Shown one piece after another: positions 45,916-54,927 of a stretch of 64,000 nt of DNA (within the stretch, counting starts at the first letter, position 1; every line of letters begins with the position of its first letter). The translations under genes and the position numbers were made by a program. The DNA is from Nocardioides coralli (lineage in GTDB: Bacteria > Actinomycetota > Actinomycetes > Propionibacteriales > Nocardioidaceae). The stretch is from NCBI RefSeq assembly GCF_019880385.1, contig NZ_CP082273.1, forward strand, positions 992,001 through 1,056,000, written 5' to 3'. The notes beneath the pieces are model-generated. The model searched no databases. It saw only the letters and a program-made list of their open reading frames with translations, and was not told the DNA's origin.

Positions 45916-46734
45916 TCAGCCGCGCCGCAGGGCCAGGAACCGCCGCAGCACCGGCAGCAGCGCCTCCGCGGCCTCGAGGTGGACGTCGTGCCCGGCGCCG
46001 GCGATGACGGCGAGCGCGGTGTCAGGACGCAGGGCACACATGCTCTCCACCTGCCGCTCCGGCACCGAGCCGTGCTCGCCCCGGACCAGCAGCGTGGGGG
46101 CGTGGACGGCCGACCACTCCTCGAGGTGCTCGTGGAGCGCGACGGGAGCGAGGGCCGCGACCAGGGTGTCGGGGTCCCACTGGGGCCACAGACCGTCATG
46201 GCGCTCCGCCAGCCCGTCGGCCCAGCCCTCGGCCACGCTGCGGCCGCCGCCGAAGAACGCGAGGAACTCCTCGCGGTCCTCGAACGGCACGGGCCAGCCG
46301 CGCAACCAGCCGGCGACACCCGCCAGGTCGGCCTCGCCGCCACCTCCGAGCCCGCTCTCCACCAGAACGAGGTCGCTCACCCGGTCGGGGTGGTGCGCGG
46401 CGAGCAGCATCGCGGTGTGGCCACCCAGCGAGTGGCCCACGACCGGCACCGCCCCGACTCCCAGGTCGTCGAGCACGGCGACCACGTCGGCGACGTACGC
46501 CGTGCGGGAGACGTCGGCCGGCCGACGGGTGCTGCTGCCGTGGCCCCGCTGCTCGACCGACACCACCCGGAAGTCCTCGCACAGCCCGGCGATCACCGCC
46601 CCCCACTCGAGCGCGTAGCCGGCGAGGCCGTGCAGCAGGACGATGACGGGGAGGTCGCCGGCCGTGTCGTGGTACCAGATCTCGGCGTCGGGCCGCTCGA
46701 CCCGGCCCCAGCCGTCCGTCATGGGGCCATCCAA
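45916..46734 (-). CDS. Alpha/beta hydrolase
   Basis: The 272-residue alpha/beta hydrolase has the oxyanion strand LLHGLAG, the nucleophile GHSLGG, acid LVRGEHGS and catalytic His in GAGHDVHLE. An in-frame ATG at 46722 (MTDGWG) would shorten it by four residues, and neither start has a clear ribosome site. Substrate unpredictable. It may form a pair with the downstream-oriented SDR gene 22 nt upstream on the same strand. Confidence 0.82.
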   Translation of the reverse strand: MDGPMTDGWGRVERPDAEIWYHDTAGDLPVIVLLHGLAGYALEWGAVIAGLCEDFRVVSVEQRGHGSSTRRPADVSRTAYVADVVAVLDDLGVGAVPVVGHSLGGHTAMLLAAHHPDRVSDLVLVESGLGGGGEADLAGVAGWLRGWPVPFEDREEFLAFFGGGRSVAEGWADGLAERHDGLWPQWDPDTLVAALAPVALHEHLEEWSAVHAPTLLVRGEHGSVPERQVESMCALRPDTALAVIAGAGHDVHLEAAEALLPVLRRFLALRRG

Positions 46735-46755
46735 CCACCGGTGTGGCCGGTCGGC

Positions 46756-47514
46756 TCAGCGACGACCCATCGACTGGAAGGCCTGGAGCGCCCGGGAGGG
46801 GAGGAGGCGGGTGGCGGTGGTGATGACGCGGTACTGCGCGCCCGGGACGGAGATCACGACGCCGCGGTCGAAGTCGGCCAGCGCCTTCGCCACGACGTGC
46901 TCCGGCTCGAGCCACAGGAACCCGCTGCCACGGCGTACGCCCATCCGCTGGTGGAACTCCGTGGTCGTGAAGCCCGGGCACAGCGTCGTCACCGTGACCC
47001 CGGCCGCCCGGTACTCCGCGGCAGCCCACCGGCCGAACTGGTTGACCCACGCCTTGGCAGCGGAGTAGGTCCCGCGCGGGAGGAACGCGGCGACGCTGGA
47101 GACGTTGACGACCCCACCGCGGCCGCGCGCCGCCTGCGCCCGGAGCGCGGCGTGCGAGAGCCGCATCACGGCCGTGACCAGCACGTCGAGCATCGCCTGC
47201 TCGGCGTCGACGTCGTTGTCGAGGAACCTGCCCTTGAGCCCGAAGCCGGCGTTGTTGACCAGCAGCTCGACCGGGCGGTCGGGGTCGGCCAGGCGCAGCT
47301 CGACGGCCGCCAGCTCGTCGCGGTCGGCGAGGTCGGCGGCCAGCACCTCGACCTCGACGCCGGTGGCGCGCAGCTCGGCGGCGACCTTCTCGAGCCGTTC
47401 GACGTCGCGGGCGACCAGGACCAGGTCGTGGCCGCGGCGGGCGAGCTGGTGGGCGAACTCCAGGCCGATGCCGGCGGTGGCACCGGTGACGAGGGCGGTT
47501 CCGGGGGACGACAT
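46756..47514 (-). CDS. SDR family NAD(P)-dependent oxidoreductase
   Basis: The 252-residue short-chain dehydrogenase has the cofactor motif TGATAGIG near residues 9-16, NNAGFG, a Ser and YSAAKAW active site (YxxxK) around residue 155, and a PGFTT loop. The ATG at 47512-47514 gives normal SDR length; the longer frame upstream crosses the parA-like promoter and is rejected. It is divergent from the ParA-like gene and 21 nt upstream of the hydrolase. Confidence 0.85.
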   Translation of the reverse strand: MSSPGTALVTGATAGIGLEFAHQLARRGHDLVLVARDVERLEKVAAELRATGVEVEVLAADLADRDELAAVELRLADPDRPVELLVNNAGFGLKGRFLDNDVDAEQAMLDVLVTAVMRLSHAALRAQAARGRGGVVNVSSVAAFLPRGTYSAAKAWVNQFGRWAAAEYRAAGVTVTTLCPGFTTTEFHQRMGVRRGSGFLWLEPEHVVAKALADFDRGVVISVPGAQYRVITTATRLLPSRALQAFQSMGRR

Positions 47515-47560
47515 GCCTCCAGCAAAGCGGTGTCGTCGCAGATCGGGCAAGCGGCTGCGG

Positions 47561-47566
47561 CATGAT
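47561..47566 (+). promoter_or_regulatory. -10 box CATGAT of the ParA-like gene
   Basis: CATGAT ends 9 nt before the ATG at 47576; no Shine-Dalgarno sequence is seen. Confidence 0.4.
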
Positions 47567-47575
47567 GGGCCCACC

Positions 47576-48349
47576 ATGACCACCACCCTTGCCGTCGCCA
47601 ACCAGAAGGGCGGCGTCGCCAAGACCACCTCCGTCGCCTCCATCGGGGCGGCGCTCGCCGAGCTCGACCAGCGGGTGCTGCTGGTCGATCTGGACCCACA
47701 GGCGTGCCTGACGTTCTCGCTGGGCATCGACCCCGAGGACCTCGAGGTCTCGGTCCACCACGTCCTCACCAAGGGGCTCTCGCCCGCCGAGGTCGTCATC
47801 GAGACCGAGGACGGCGTCGACCTGCTCCCGGCGACCATCGAGCTGGCCCGGGCGGAGGCCGACCTGCTGACCCGGACCGGGCGCGAGCACGTCGTCCGCG
47901 CCGCGCTGGAGCTGCTCGACGACGAGGACCTCGACTACGACTGGGTGCTCCTCGACTGCCCGCCGTCGCTGGGGGTGCTCACCGTCGCCGCGCTCACCGC
48001 CGCTCAGGGCGTCGTGATCCCGCTGCAGTGCGAGACCCTCTCCCACCGGGGCGTCGGCCAGCTGCTCGACACCGTCCACGACGTCCGTCGCTTCACCAAC
48101 CGGAAGCTGGCGGTGTGGGGTGTGCTCCCCACGCTCTACGACGGCCGCACCAACCACGCCCGCGCGGTCCTGGAGACGATCGCCGAGACCTACGAGCTCG
48201 ACGTGGTCGAGCCGCCCATCCCCAAGACCATCAAGTTCGCGGAGGCGCCCGCGGCGGGGCGCTCGATCCTGGCCACGAGCCGCAGCAGCAAGGGGGCCCA
48301 GGCCTACCGCGAGGTGGCGGCCAACCTGCTGGCACGGGTCCAGGGCTGA
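47576..48349 (+). CDS. ParA/Soj-family ATPase (orphan)
   Basis: The 257-residue protein has the deviant Walker A KGGVAKTT at residues 11-18, LLVDLDPQ, LLDCPPSLG and TLYDGRTNH. It lacks an N-terminal HTH and no parB is adjacent, so it is not the chromosomal par operon; mycobacteria have a Soj-like orphan (Rv3213c) near the same helicase. It likely positions a cellular cargo or complex. The L,D-transpeptidase starts 2 nt after its stop. Confidence 0.88.
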   Translation: MTTTLAVANQKGGVAKTTSVASIGAALAELDQRVLLVDLDPQACLTFSLGIDPEDLEVSVHHVLTKGLSPAEVVIETEDGVDLLPATIELARAEADLLTRTGREHVVRAALELLDDEDLDYDWVLLDCPPSLGVLTVAALTAAQGVVIPLQCETLSHRGVGQLLDTVHDVRRFTNRKLAVWGVLPTLYDGRTNHARAVLETIAETYELDVVEPPIPKTIKFAEAPAAGRSILATSRSSKGAQAYREVAANLLARVQG

Positions 48350-48351
48350 CC

Positions 48352-49008
48352 GTGGGGGCACGTCGGCGCGAGGTGCGACCCCGCTACGGGCGGCTGACGG
48401 CGCTGGCCTCCTCGGTCGGCATCACGAGCGTGGCCCTGCTCGGTGGGATCGGCGTGCTGCCCTCGGCCGCCGAACCCGCCGCCGACACTCCGGCGCTCTC
48501 GCCGGCAGCCGCTCCGGCACCCGCTCCGAGGACGACGTCGGCCCGGCCGGTGCCGTCCGAGGTCTCGGTGGCCGCGCCGCTGCCCCGTACGACGCCGCGG
48601 GACCTGCTGCCGGCCGACTCGGGCGAGGGCCGGCGGGTGGTGTTCAGCGAGGGCCAGCAGCGGGTCTGGCTCGTCAACCGCGAGGGGCGCGTGCGCCGCA
48701 CGTACCTGGTCTCGGGCAGCATCCACGACAACCTCGATCCCGGTACCTACCAGGTCTACTCGCGGTCGATGACGGCGATCGGGATCGACGACTCCGGCAC
48801 GATGCGCTACTTCGTCCGGTTCGCCCGCGGCGACACCGGGGCCGCCATCGGCTTCCACGACATCCCGGTCGACGACGGCAGGCCCCTGCAGGGGGTGGAG
48901 GAGCTCGGCACCCCCACGTCCCACGGCTGCATCCGGCAGCAGCGCAAGCACGCGCGCCTGATGTGGGACTTCGCCCCGCTCGGCACGACCGTGGTCGTCA
49001 CCGCCTGA
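48352..49008 (+). CDS. Secreted L,D-transpeptidase (YkuD domain)
   Basis: The 218-residue protein has a basic N-terminus and a hydrophobic segment (about 14-36), a Pro/Ala-rich linker, and a YkuD domain with IGFHDIPVDD and the catalytic TPTSHGCIR motif (Cys193). L,D-transpeptidases make 3-3 peptidoglycan crosslinks. The GTG start lies 2 nt after the ParA-like stop. A His pair at the active site is visible (FHDIP and SHGC). It is divergently oriented to the helicase stop by 1 nt (convergent ends). Confidence 0.85.
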   Translation: MGARRREVRPRYGRLTALASSVGITSVALLGGIGVLPSAAEPAADTPALSPAAAPAPAPRTTSARPVPSEVSVAAPLPRTTPRDLLPADSGEGRRVVFSEGQQRVWLVNREGRVRRTYLVSGSIHDNLDPGTYQVYSRSMTAIGIDDSGTMRYFVRFARGDTGAAIGFHDIPVDDGRPLQGVEELGTPTSHGCIRQQRKHARLMWDFAPLGTTVVVTA

Positions 49009-49009
49009 C

Positions 49010-50512
49010 TCAGGAGTCGCTCGGGGTCCCCTGCGGCGGACGGTTCGACGACGAACGACGCCGACGGCGGCGTCGGCGCTGGCCGTTGCCGGCGGACTCG
49101 CCGCCCGGCTTCGCACCGGCCTGGGCGGGCCCACCGGCGCTGTCGGTGCCCTCGCCCACCGGCTTGCCGCTCCTGGTGCGGGTGCGCTTGCGGTCGCGGT
49201 TGCGGCTGCGCGCGGGACGCTCCGAGCGCTCCTCCCGCGGCTCCCGCGGGGCGGGGTCGACGAGGCGGCCGCGGGTGCCCGGCGGGATGCCCTGATCGTG
49301 GAAGAGGTGCTCGGAGGTGGAGTAGGTCTCCACCGGCTCGTCGAAGGGCAGGTCGAGCGCCTTGTTGATCATCTTCCAGCGGTGGAGGTCCGCCCAGTCG
49401 ACGAAGGTGATGGCGATGCCCGAGGCACCGGCACGACCGGTGCGGCCGATGCGGTGCACGTAGGTCTTGTCGTCCTCGGGGCAGGTGTAGTTGACCACGT
49501 GCGTGACGCCCTGGACGTCGATACCGCGGGCGGCGACGTCGGTGCAGACCAGGACGAGGATCTTGTCGTCGCGGAACCTGGTCAGCGCCTTCTCGCGGGC
49601 CACCTGGGCCATGTCGCCGTGCAGCGGGGAGGCCCTGAAGCCCCGCTCCTGCAGGTCCTCGGCGATGCGTTGCGCCTGCCGCTTGGTGCGGGTGAAAACG
49701 ATCATCTTGCCCATGTCCTCGGCCTGCAGGACCCGGCCGACGATCTCGGGCTTGTCGAGGTCGTGCGCCTGGTAGATGAACTGCGCGGTCGCCGGCACGG
49801 TGGCGTTCTCGTAGGACGACTCCGCACGGATGTTCATCGGGTGGCGCATGTGGGTGCGGGCGAGGGAGACGATCGCCGAGGGCATCGTCGCGGAGAACAG
49901 CATGGTCTGGCGCGTCTCCGGGGTCATCCCGATCAGCTTCACGACGTCGGGGAGGAACCCGAGGTCGAGCATCTCGTCGGCCTCGTCGAGGACCAGCGCG
50001 TGGACGTGGGAGAGGTCGAGGGCGCGGCGGTTGGCCAGGTCGATCAGCCGTCCCGGCGTCCCGACGACGATGTCGACGCCGGCGGAGAGCGCGTCGAGCT
50101 GCGGCTCGTAGCCGACGCCGCCGTAGACCGTGAGGACCCGCAGGCCGCGGTCCTCGCCGGCCAGGGCGAGGTCGCCGGATACCTGGAGCGCGAGCTCGCG
50201 CGTCGGGGCGACGATGAGCGCCTGCGGCTTGCCCTGGGGGATCTCGGAGTAGTCGGGGTCCTTGGGGGCCACCGAGCGCTGCAGGACCGGGATGCCGAAG
50301 GCCAGCGTCTTGCCGGTGCCGGTACGGGCCTGGCCGATCAGGTCGGTGCCCATGAGGGCGACGGAGAGGGTCATCTCCTGGATGGCGAACGGCGTGGTGA
50401 TGCCGGCGCGCTCGAGGGGGTCACAAATCTCGGGGAGCACCCCGAGGTCACGGAACGTCGTCAAGTGTTCTGTTCGCTTTCGGTGAGTGTGTCTGCCTGC
50501 GGCTGAACGCAC
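49010..50512 (-). CDS. DEAD-box RNA helicase (RhlE-like)
   Basis: The 500-residue helicase has Q-motif TPFAIQEMT, Walker [21 protein letters not shown] box [12 protein letters not shown], and [10 protein letters not shown], with an Arg/Ser-rich basic C-terminal tail ([17 protein letters not shown]) that likely binds RNA. The family N-terminus [12 protein letters not shown] suggests the real start is a TTG at 50464; the GTG at 50512 would add 16 basic residues and is not excluded. Mycobacterial rhlE (Rv3211) is at the same location. Confidence 0.9.
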   Translation of the reverse strand: MRSAAGRHTHRKRTEHLTTFRDLGVLPEICDPLERAGITTPFAIQEMTLSVALMGTDLIGQARTGTGKTLAFGIPVLQRSVAPKDPDYSEIPQGKPQALIVAPTRELALQVSGDLALAGEDRGLRVLTVYGGVGYEPQLDALSAGVDIVVGTPGRLIDLANRRALDLSHVHALVLDEADEMLDLGFLPDVVKLIGMTPETRQTMLFSATMPSAIVSLARTHMRHPMNIRAESSYENATVPATAQFIYQAHDLDKPEIVGRVLQAEDMGKMIVFTRTKRQAQRIAEDLQERGFRASPLHGDMAQVAREKALTRFRDDKILVLVCTDVAARGIDVQGVTHVVNYTCPEDDKTYVHRIGRTGRAGASGIAITFVDWADLHRWKMINKALDLPFDEPVETYSTSEHLFHDQGIPPGTRGRLVDPAPREPREERSERPARSRNRDRKRTRTRSGKPVGEGTDSAGGPAQAGAKPGGESAGNGQRRRRRRRRSSSNRPPQGTPSDS

Positions 50513-50590
50513 TCAGCCGCGCACATGCGGTTCGCCGTCTCCGGCGACGGACGGCGCAACGGGCGTCGTCTCCGCTGGTCATGGTATCGG

Positions 50591-50596
50591 TACGCT
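50591..50596 (+). promoter_or_regulatory. -10 box TACGCT of the ferritin-like gene
   Basis: TACGCT ends 6 nt before the ATG at 50603, a leaderless layout that decides the start against an in-frame extension to 50525. Confidence 0.55.
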
Positions 50597-50602
50597 GCGC
50601 GC

Positions 50603-51316
50603 ATGACGGAATCCACCGGTGCCGAGGGGGTCGGCGGGGAGTCATCCGCCCTCGACGACCCCGACTACCGGCAGGCGGTGGTCGACCTGCTCGCGGCCAT
50701 CGCCTACGGCGAGATCTCGGCCTTCGAGCGGCTGGCCGAGGACGCCAAGCTGGCGCCCTCGCTCGAGGACAAGCTCGCCATCGCCGCCATGGCCGGCAAC
50801 GAGCTGGGGCACGTCGGGCTGCTGCGGGACCGGATGACCGAGCTGGGCGCCGACCCGTACGCCGCCATGGCGCCCTTCCAGCAGGCGGTCGACCTCTTCC
50901 ACGAGCACACCGCGCCCTCGGACTGGTACGAGGGCCTGGTCAAGGCCTACGTCGGCGACGGTCTGGCCGCAGACTTCTACCGCGAGATCGCGGCCTACCT
51001 CGACCCGCGGACCCGCGAGGTCGTCCTGGCCTCGCTCAGCGATGCCGGCCACTCCGAGTTCGTCGTCGACCGGGTCAAGGCAGCCATCGCCGAGGACCAC
51101 CGGCTCGGTGGCCGGCTCGCCCTGTGGGGCCGCCGGCTGATGGGGGAGGCCCTCACCCAGGCCCAGCGGGTCGCGGCCGACCGCGACGCGTTGTCGGCCC
51201 TGCTGGCCGGCGGTGTCGACCGGCCGGCGCTCGACCTCGCGGCCATCGGGCGGATGTTCGCCCGGATCACCGAGCTGCACGCGGAGCGGATGGCCCGGCT
51301 GGGGCTCGACTCCTAG
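50603..51316 (+). CDS. Ferritin-like fold protein
   Basis: The 237-residue helical protein has repeated carboxylate/His motifs typical of a ferritin-like four-helix bundle: GEISAFERL, AGNELGHVGLL, FHEHTAP and DAGHSEFVVDRV. Actinobacterial members have been annotated as MiaE-like tRNA hydroxylases; mycobacterial Rv3210c occupies this position. The metal site is plausible but the substrate is not established. It starts leaderless after TACGCT. Confidence 0.72.
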   Translation: MTESTGAEGVGGESSALDDPDYRQAVVDLLAAIAYGEISAFERLAEDAKLAPSLEDKLAIAAMAGNELGHVGLLRDRMTELGADPYAAMAPFQQAVDLFHEHTAPSDWYEGLVKAYVGDGLAADFYREIAAYLDPRTREVVLASLSDAGHSEFVVDRVKAAIAEDHRLGGRLALWGRRLMGEALTQAQRVAADRDALSALLAGGVDRPALDLAAIGRMFARITELHAERMARLGLDS

Positions 51317-51317
51317 C

Positions 51318-51599
51318 TCACCGCCGACGTGCGGTGGCGGTGGCGGCGGCCACGACGAGGACCGCGGCGAGGCCCACCTGCCAGGCGTGCCGCCACCAGT
51401 CGACGCCGGGCGTGCAGTCGGTGGCCTCGGCACAGTCGAAGAGCCCGGCATAGAGGTAGCTGCCCAGCAGCATGCCGCCGATGCCGCAGGCGACGGTCAG
51501 CCACAGGGGGATGTTGTCGCGGCCGCCCGGGGCGAGGTAGCGCCCGAGGAGGCCGACGACCAGTCCGCCGAGCAGCGTGACCAGGAGGGTGGAGAGCAC
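51318..51599 (-). CDS. GlsB/YeaQ/YmgE-like small membrane protein
   Basis: The 93-residue protein has three hydrophobic segments (about 2-20, 31-50, 72-88). The GLLGRYLAPGGRDNIPLWLT and GGMLLGSYL patterns resemble the transglycosylase-associated GlsB family, linked to stress tolerance. A CAEATDCTPG loop sits between helices 2 and 3. The gene is 13 nt after DUF3107 on the same strand and ends 1 nt after the convergent ferritin-like stop. Confidence 0.7.
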   Translation of the reverse strand: MLSTLLVTLLGGLVVGLLGRYLAPGGRDNIPLWLTVACGIGGMLLGSYLYAGLFDCAEATDCTPGVDWWRHAWQVGLAAVLVVAAATATARRR

Positions 51600-51612
51600 G
51601 GTCGCCCGCGGA

Positions 51613-51834
51613 TCAGGAGCGGAAGCCGACCTGTCCGCTGACGCCGCCGCCGATCTCGACGTAGGAGAGCCGTGCGGCCGGGACGAGCGTGACCCGGCCC
51701 TTGCTGTCGGTCAACGCGAGCACGCCGTCGCCCGAGAGCGCCTCGGTGACCCGGCGCTGGACGTCGTCGACCGACTCGTCGGTCTCCACGACCAGCTCGC
51801 GGGAGGTGTGCTGCACGCCGATCTTGATCTCCAT
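51613..51834 (-). CDS. DUF3107 family protein
   Basis: The 73-residue protein begins MEIKIGVQHTSRELVVETDE and ends GGGVSGQVGFRS, matching DUF3107 (mycobacterial Rv3208A, an antigen-like small protein). It is beta-alpha-beta in pattern and has no membrane segment. It is next to the TetR gene as in mycobacteria, separated by 24 nt. Function is unknown. Confidence 0.85.
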   Translation of the reverse strand: MEIKIGVQHTSRELVVETDESVDDVQRRVTEALSGDGVLALTDSKGRVTLVPAARLSYVEIGGGVSGQVGFRS

Positions 51835-51858
51835 GGGGTCCTTCCGGTCGGGGTGGTC

Positions 51859-52473
51859 TCAGTGCTCGTCGGTCAGCGGGTAACCGCGGATGCCGCGCCA
51901 CGCCAGTCCCGACACCAGCGCGACGGCGTCCGGTCGGCTGATGCCGGCGGCGTCCGTCACCCAGAACCGTGCGCTGACCTGGGCCATTCCCACGAGCGAC
52001 ACCGCCAGCAGCCGGGCAGCCTCGTCGGGCAGCCCGGTGTCGTCGTGGATCACGTCCGCGATCATCGCCGCACACTCGGTGGTGACCCGGTCCACGGCAG
52101 CGCGCACGGCCGGCTCGTTGGTCAGGTCGGACTCGAACACCAGGCGGAACGCACCGTCGTGGGAGGCGATGTAGTCGTAGAAGGCCTCCATCGCCGCCGC
52201 CACGCGCTGCTTGTTGTCCTGCGTCGACTCGAGGGCTGCCCGGCAGCTGTCGATGATCGCGTCACAGGAGGAGTCGAGGAGGGCGAGGTAGAGCTCGAGC
52301 TTGCCGGGGAAGTGCTGGTAGAGCACCGGCTTCGACACCCCGGCCCGCTCCGCGATGTCATCCATCGCCGCCGCGTGGTAGCCCTGTGCGACGAAGACCT
52401 CGAGCGCGGACTCCAGCAGCTGGGCGCGGCGCTCCTGGCGCGGCAGCCGCGCGCCGCGGGGGGTCGCGCCCAT
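51859..52473 (-). CDS. TetR/AcrR family regulator (Rv3208-like)
   Basis: The 204-residue regulator has an N-terminal HTH (RAQLLESALEVFVAQGYHAAAMDDIAERAGVSKPVLYQHFPGK) with the TetR signature, then a ligand domain of helices. The ATG at 52473 is preferred because GGAGAGG is 5 nt upstream; a GTG at 52497 adds eight residues. It is divergent from moeZ, and a perfect inverted repeat lies between the two (52589-52618). Mycobacteria have Rv3208 beside DUF3107. Confidence 0.84.
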   Translation of the reverse strand: MGATPRGARLPRQERRAQLLESALEVFVAQGYHAAAMDDIAERAGVSKPVLYQHFPGKLELYLALLDSSCDAIIDSCRAALESTQDNKQRVAAAMEAFYDYIASHDGAFRLVFESDLTNEPAVRAAVDRVTTECAAMIADVIHDDTGLPDEAARLLAVSLVGMAQVSARFWVTDAAGISRPDAVALVSGLAWRGIRGYPLTDEH

Positions 52474-52588
52474 CGGCGCCTCTCCGCTGAGGGTCACAGG
52501 TGCTCCTTCGTGGACGGGATGCCGAGCCTATCGCCAGTCCGGATCCCGGGACACGCAGGTCACGCCGGTGGCGGCTGGGGAACATGAG

Positions 52589-52618
52589 TGCGTACCGCCG
52601 GTGTTGGGCAGGTACGCA
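52589..52618. repeat. 8-bp inverted repeat TGCGTACC/GGTACGCA between tetR and moeZ
   Basis: TGCGTACC (52589-52596) and GGTACGCA (52611-52618) are perfect complements separated by 14 nt. The stem can extend by GCC/GGC (52597-52599 with 52607-52609) with one bulged A. It could be the TetR operator or a leader hairpin; its location favours an operator. Confidence 0.5.
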
Positions 52619-52642
52619 ACCGAACCACCGAGGAGTGTCATC

Positions 52643-53842
52643 GTGCCGTTCGCGCCGCTCGTGGAGCCTGCCGCGGAGCTCACCAACGACGAGGTACGCC
52701 GCTACAGCCGCCACCTCATCATCCCCGACGTCGGCATGGCCGGTCAGAAGCGGCTGAAGAACGCCAAGGTGCTGGTGATCGGAGCCGGGGGCCTCGGCAG
52801 CCCGGCACTGCTCTACCTCGCCGCCGCCGGGGTCGGCACGATCGGCATCGCCGAGTTCGACGAGGTCGACGAGTCGAACCTGCAGCGCCAGGTGATCCAC
52901 GGTCAGTCCGACGTCGGTCGCCCGAAGGGCGAGTCGGCCAGGGCGTCGATCGCAGAGGTCAACCCGCTGGTCGAGGTCGTGCTCCACCCCGAGCGGCTCG
53001 ACAACGACAACGTGATGTCGGTCTTCGAGGGCTACGACCTCATCGTCGACGGCACCGACAACTTCGCGACCCGCTACATGGTCAACGACGCGGCGTACTT
53101 CCTCGGCATCCCGTACGTGTGGGGCTCGATCTACCGTTTCGACGGCCAGGCGTCGGTCTTCGCGCCCATGCTCGGCGAGGGTCTGCCCTGCTACCGCTGC
53201 CTCTACCCCGAGCCGCCACCGCCGGGGATGGTGCCCAGCTGCGCCGAGGGCGGCGTGCTGGGCGTGCTGTGCGCCTCGATCGGCTCGATCCAGGTCAACG
53301 AGGCGATCAAGCTGCTCACCGGTGTCGGGGAGCCCATCGCCGGGTCGCTGATGATCTACGACGCCCTGGAGATGGAGTACCGCAAGCTCAAGGTCCGCAA
53401 GGACCCCGCCTGCGCGCTCTGCGGGGAGAACCCGACCGTCACCGAGCTCATCGACTACGACGCCTTCTGCGGCGCGATCAGTGACGAGGCCGCGGACGCC
53501 GCTGCGGGCTCGACGATCTCGGTGACCGAGCTCGAGCACATGCTCAAGGAGCGTGAGGAGGGGAGCCGTGACTTCGTCCTCATCGACGTCCGCGAGCCCA
53601 ACGAGTACGAGATCAACCGGATCCCGGGCTCGGTGCTGATCCCCAAGGGCGAGTTCCTCAACGGGAATGCGCTGGAGCAGGTGCCCGGTGACAAGCCGGC
53701 GGTCCTCTACTGCAAGGGCGGTGTGCGGTCCGCCGAGGCGCTGTCGGTGCTCAAGGGCGCGGGGTACGCCGACGCCGTGCACGTCGGCGGCGGCGTCGTC
53801 GCCTGGGTGAACCAGATCGACCCGTCACAGCCCGCCTACTGA
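52643..53842 (+). CDS. moeZ: Adenylyltransferase/sulfurtransferase MoeZ
   Basis: The 399-residue protein has an E1-like domain with IGAGGLGSP near residue 48, the metal-binding CYRC and CALC pairs, and a C-terminal rhodanese with active-site VLYCKGGVRSAE (Cys357). MoeZ activates and sulfurates small sulfur carrier proteins such as MoaD and CysO for molybdopterin and cysteine synthesis. The GTG at 52643 has GAGGAG upstream. An extension to 52568 is rejected since it would cross the inverted repeat. Confidence 0.93.
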   Translation: MPFAPLVEPAAELTNDEVRRYSRHLIIPDVGMAGQKRLKNAKVLVIGAGGLGSPALLYLAAAGVGTIGIAEFDEVDESNLQRQVIHGQSDVGRPKGESARASIAEVNPLVEVVLHPERLDNDNVMSVFEGYDLIVDGTDNFATRYMVNDAAYFLGIPYVWGSIYRFDGQASVFAPMLGEGLPCYRCLYPEPPPPGMVPSCAEGGVLGVLCASIGSIQVNEAIKLLTGVGEPIAGSLMIYDALEMEYRKLKVRKDPACALCGENPTVTELIDYDAFCGAISDEAADAAAGSTISVTELEHMLKEREEGSRDFVLIDVREPNEYEINRIPGSVLIPKGEFLNGNALEQVPGDKPAVLYCKGGVRSAEALSVLKGAGYADAVHVGGGVVAWVNQIDPSQPAY

Positions 53843-53961
53843 CGCGGCGCTCGCGGCGGCTGTCGCGCGTGGCGGCGTAACCCGCTCGCGACTCGCGTCG
53901 TTGGTCTCCTGTCGTAGCGCCGCCCACTCGGGGTCGGCGCGCCATCGGGAGGAATCACCAC

Positions 53962-54861
53962 ATGCGCTCGACCACGACGTCTCGTCGTCTGCTCGGTCTG
54001 GTCTCGGTGCTGTCCAGCGCGGTGCTGGCCGGCGCCCTCGTCTCCGCCGCACCGGCCACCGCCGCCAAGGGCGGCAAGGGGAAGCCCGCAGGGGCTTCCT
54101 GGGCACCGGCCGACACCGCGACGATCACCCCCGGCGTGCAGATGTTCACGGACGGGGCCCAGTGCACGGGCAACTTCGTCTTCACCGACCGGCGTCGCAA
54201 CGTCTACGTGGGCTACGCCGCCCACTGCGCCGGGACCGGCGAGGCCACCGACACCAACGGCTGTGACGCCGGGTCCCTGCCGCTGGGCACGAGGGTGGAG
54301 TTCGAGCGCAACAGCGGACTCGTGACCGGCGGGGACCACGTCGGGAGCGGCACCCTGGCCTACTCCTCGTGGCTGACCATGGGGCAGCGCAACGAGACCG
54401 ACCCCAACGCCTGCGACTACAACGACTTCGCCCTGGTGAAGGTCGACGCCGCCGACGTGTCGAAGGTGAACCCCTCGGTGCCGTTCTGGGGTGGTCCGGT
54501 GGGTCTCGACAGCGACGGGACGACCACCGGCGAGGACGTCTACTCCTACGGCAACTCGATCCTGCGCGGTGGCGTCGAGGCGCTGTCGCCCAAGCGGGGC
54601 ACCAGCCTGGGCTCCACCGGCAAGGGCTGGAACCACCAGGTCTACACCGCCACCCCCGGTGTGCCCGGCGACTCCGGCAGCGCGTTCCTCGGGGCCGGGG
54701 GAGAGGCGCTCGGGACGCTGTCGACCGTGCAGCTCGCCCCGTTCGCCGGCTCGAACGGCGTGAGCGACCTGGCCAAGGAGCTGGGTTACGCCCAGCGGTA
54801 CGGCGGCATCCGCGGCCTGGCCCTGGTCCCCGGCACGGAGCCGTTCTCCCCGCTCCCGTGA
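53962..54861 (+). CDS. Secreted trypsin-fold serine protease
   Basis: The 299-residue protein has a signal peptide (about 1-34, ending SAAPATAA). The triad is visible: His88 in YAAHC, Asp155 in NDFALVKV and Ser238 in GVPGDSGS. A short Lys/Gly-rich stretch (KGGKGKPAG) follows the signal. It has a strong GGGAGGAA ribosome site. Together with the next gene, it is a tandem duplicate sharing most motifs. Streptogrisin-like substrates are likely but unproven. Confidence 0.85.
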   Translation: MRSTTTSRRLLGLVSVLSSAVLAGALVSAAPATAAKGGKGKPAGASWAPADTATITPGVQMFTDGAQCTGNFVFTDRRRNVYVGYAAHCAGTGEATDTNGCDAGSLPLGTRVEFERNSGLVTGGDHVGSGTLAYSSWLTMGQRNETDPNACDYNDFALVKVDAADVSKVNPSVPFWGGPVGLDSDGTTTGEDVYSYGNSILRGGVEALSPKRGTSLGSTGKGWNHQVYTATPGVPGDSGSAFLGAGGEALGTLSTVQLAPFAGSNGVSDLAKELGYAQRYGGIRGLALVPGTEPFSPLP

Positions 54862-54882
54862 CCACCTGACACACCACCACCG

Positions 54883-54912
54883 CAGGCCCCGTCCGTCACC
54901 GGACGGGGCCTG
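54883..54912 (+). terminator. 13-bp hairpin terminator
   Basis: CAGGCCCCGTCCG (54883-54895), TCAC loop and CGGACGGGGCCTG (54900-54912) pair perfectly. It lies 22 nt after the first protease stop. The tract after it is only moderately T-rich (TGTGTCGTT), so it is best seen as a Rho-independent-like hairpin of a high-GC organism. Confidence 0.8.
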
Positions 54913-54927
54913 TGTCGTTGGCCGGAC

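Noticed and set aside
47576..48349. Chromosomal partition parAB operon
   Set aside because: No parB or parS-like sites are adjacent and the gene order matches the mycobacterial orphan Soj-like gene.
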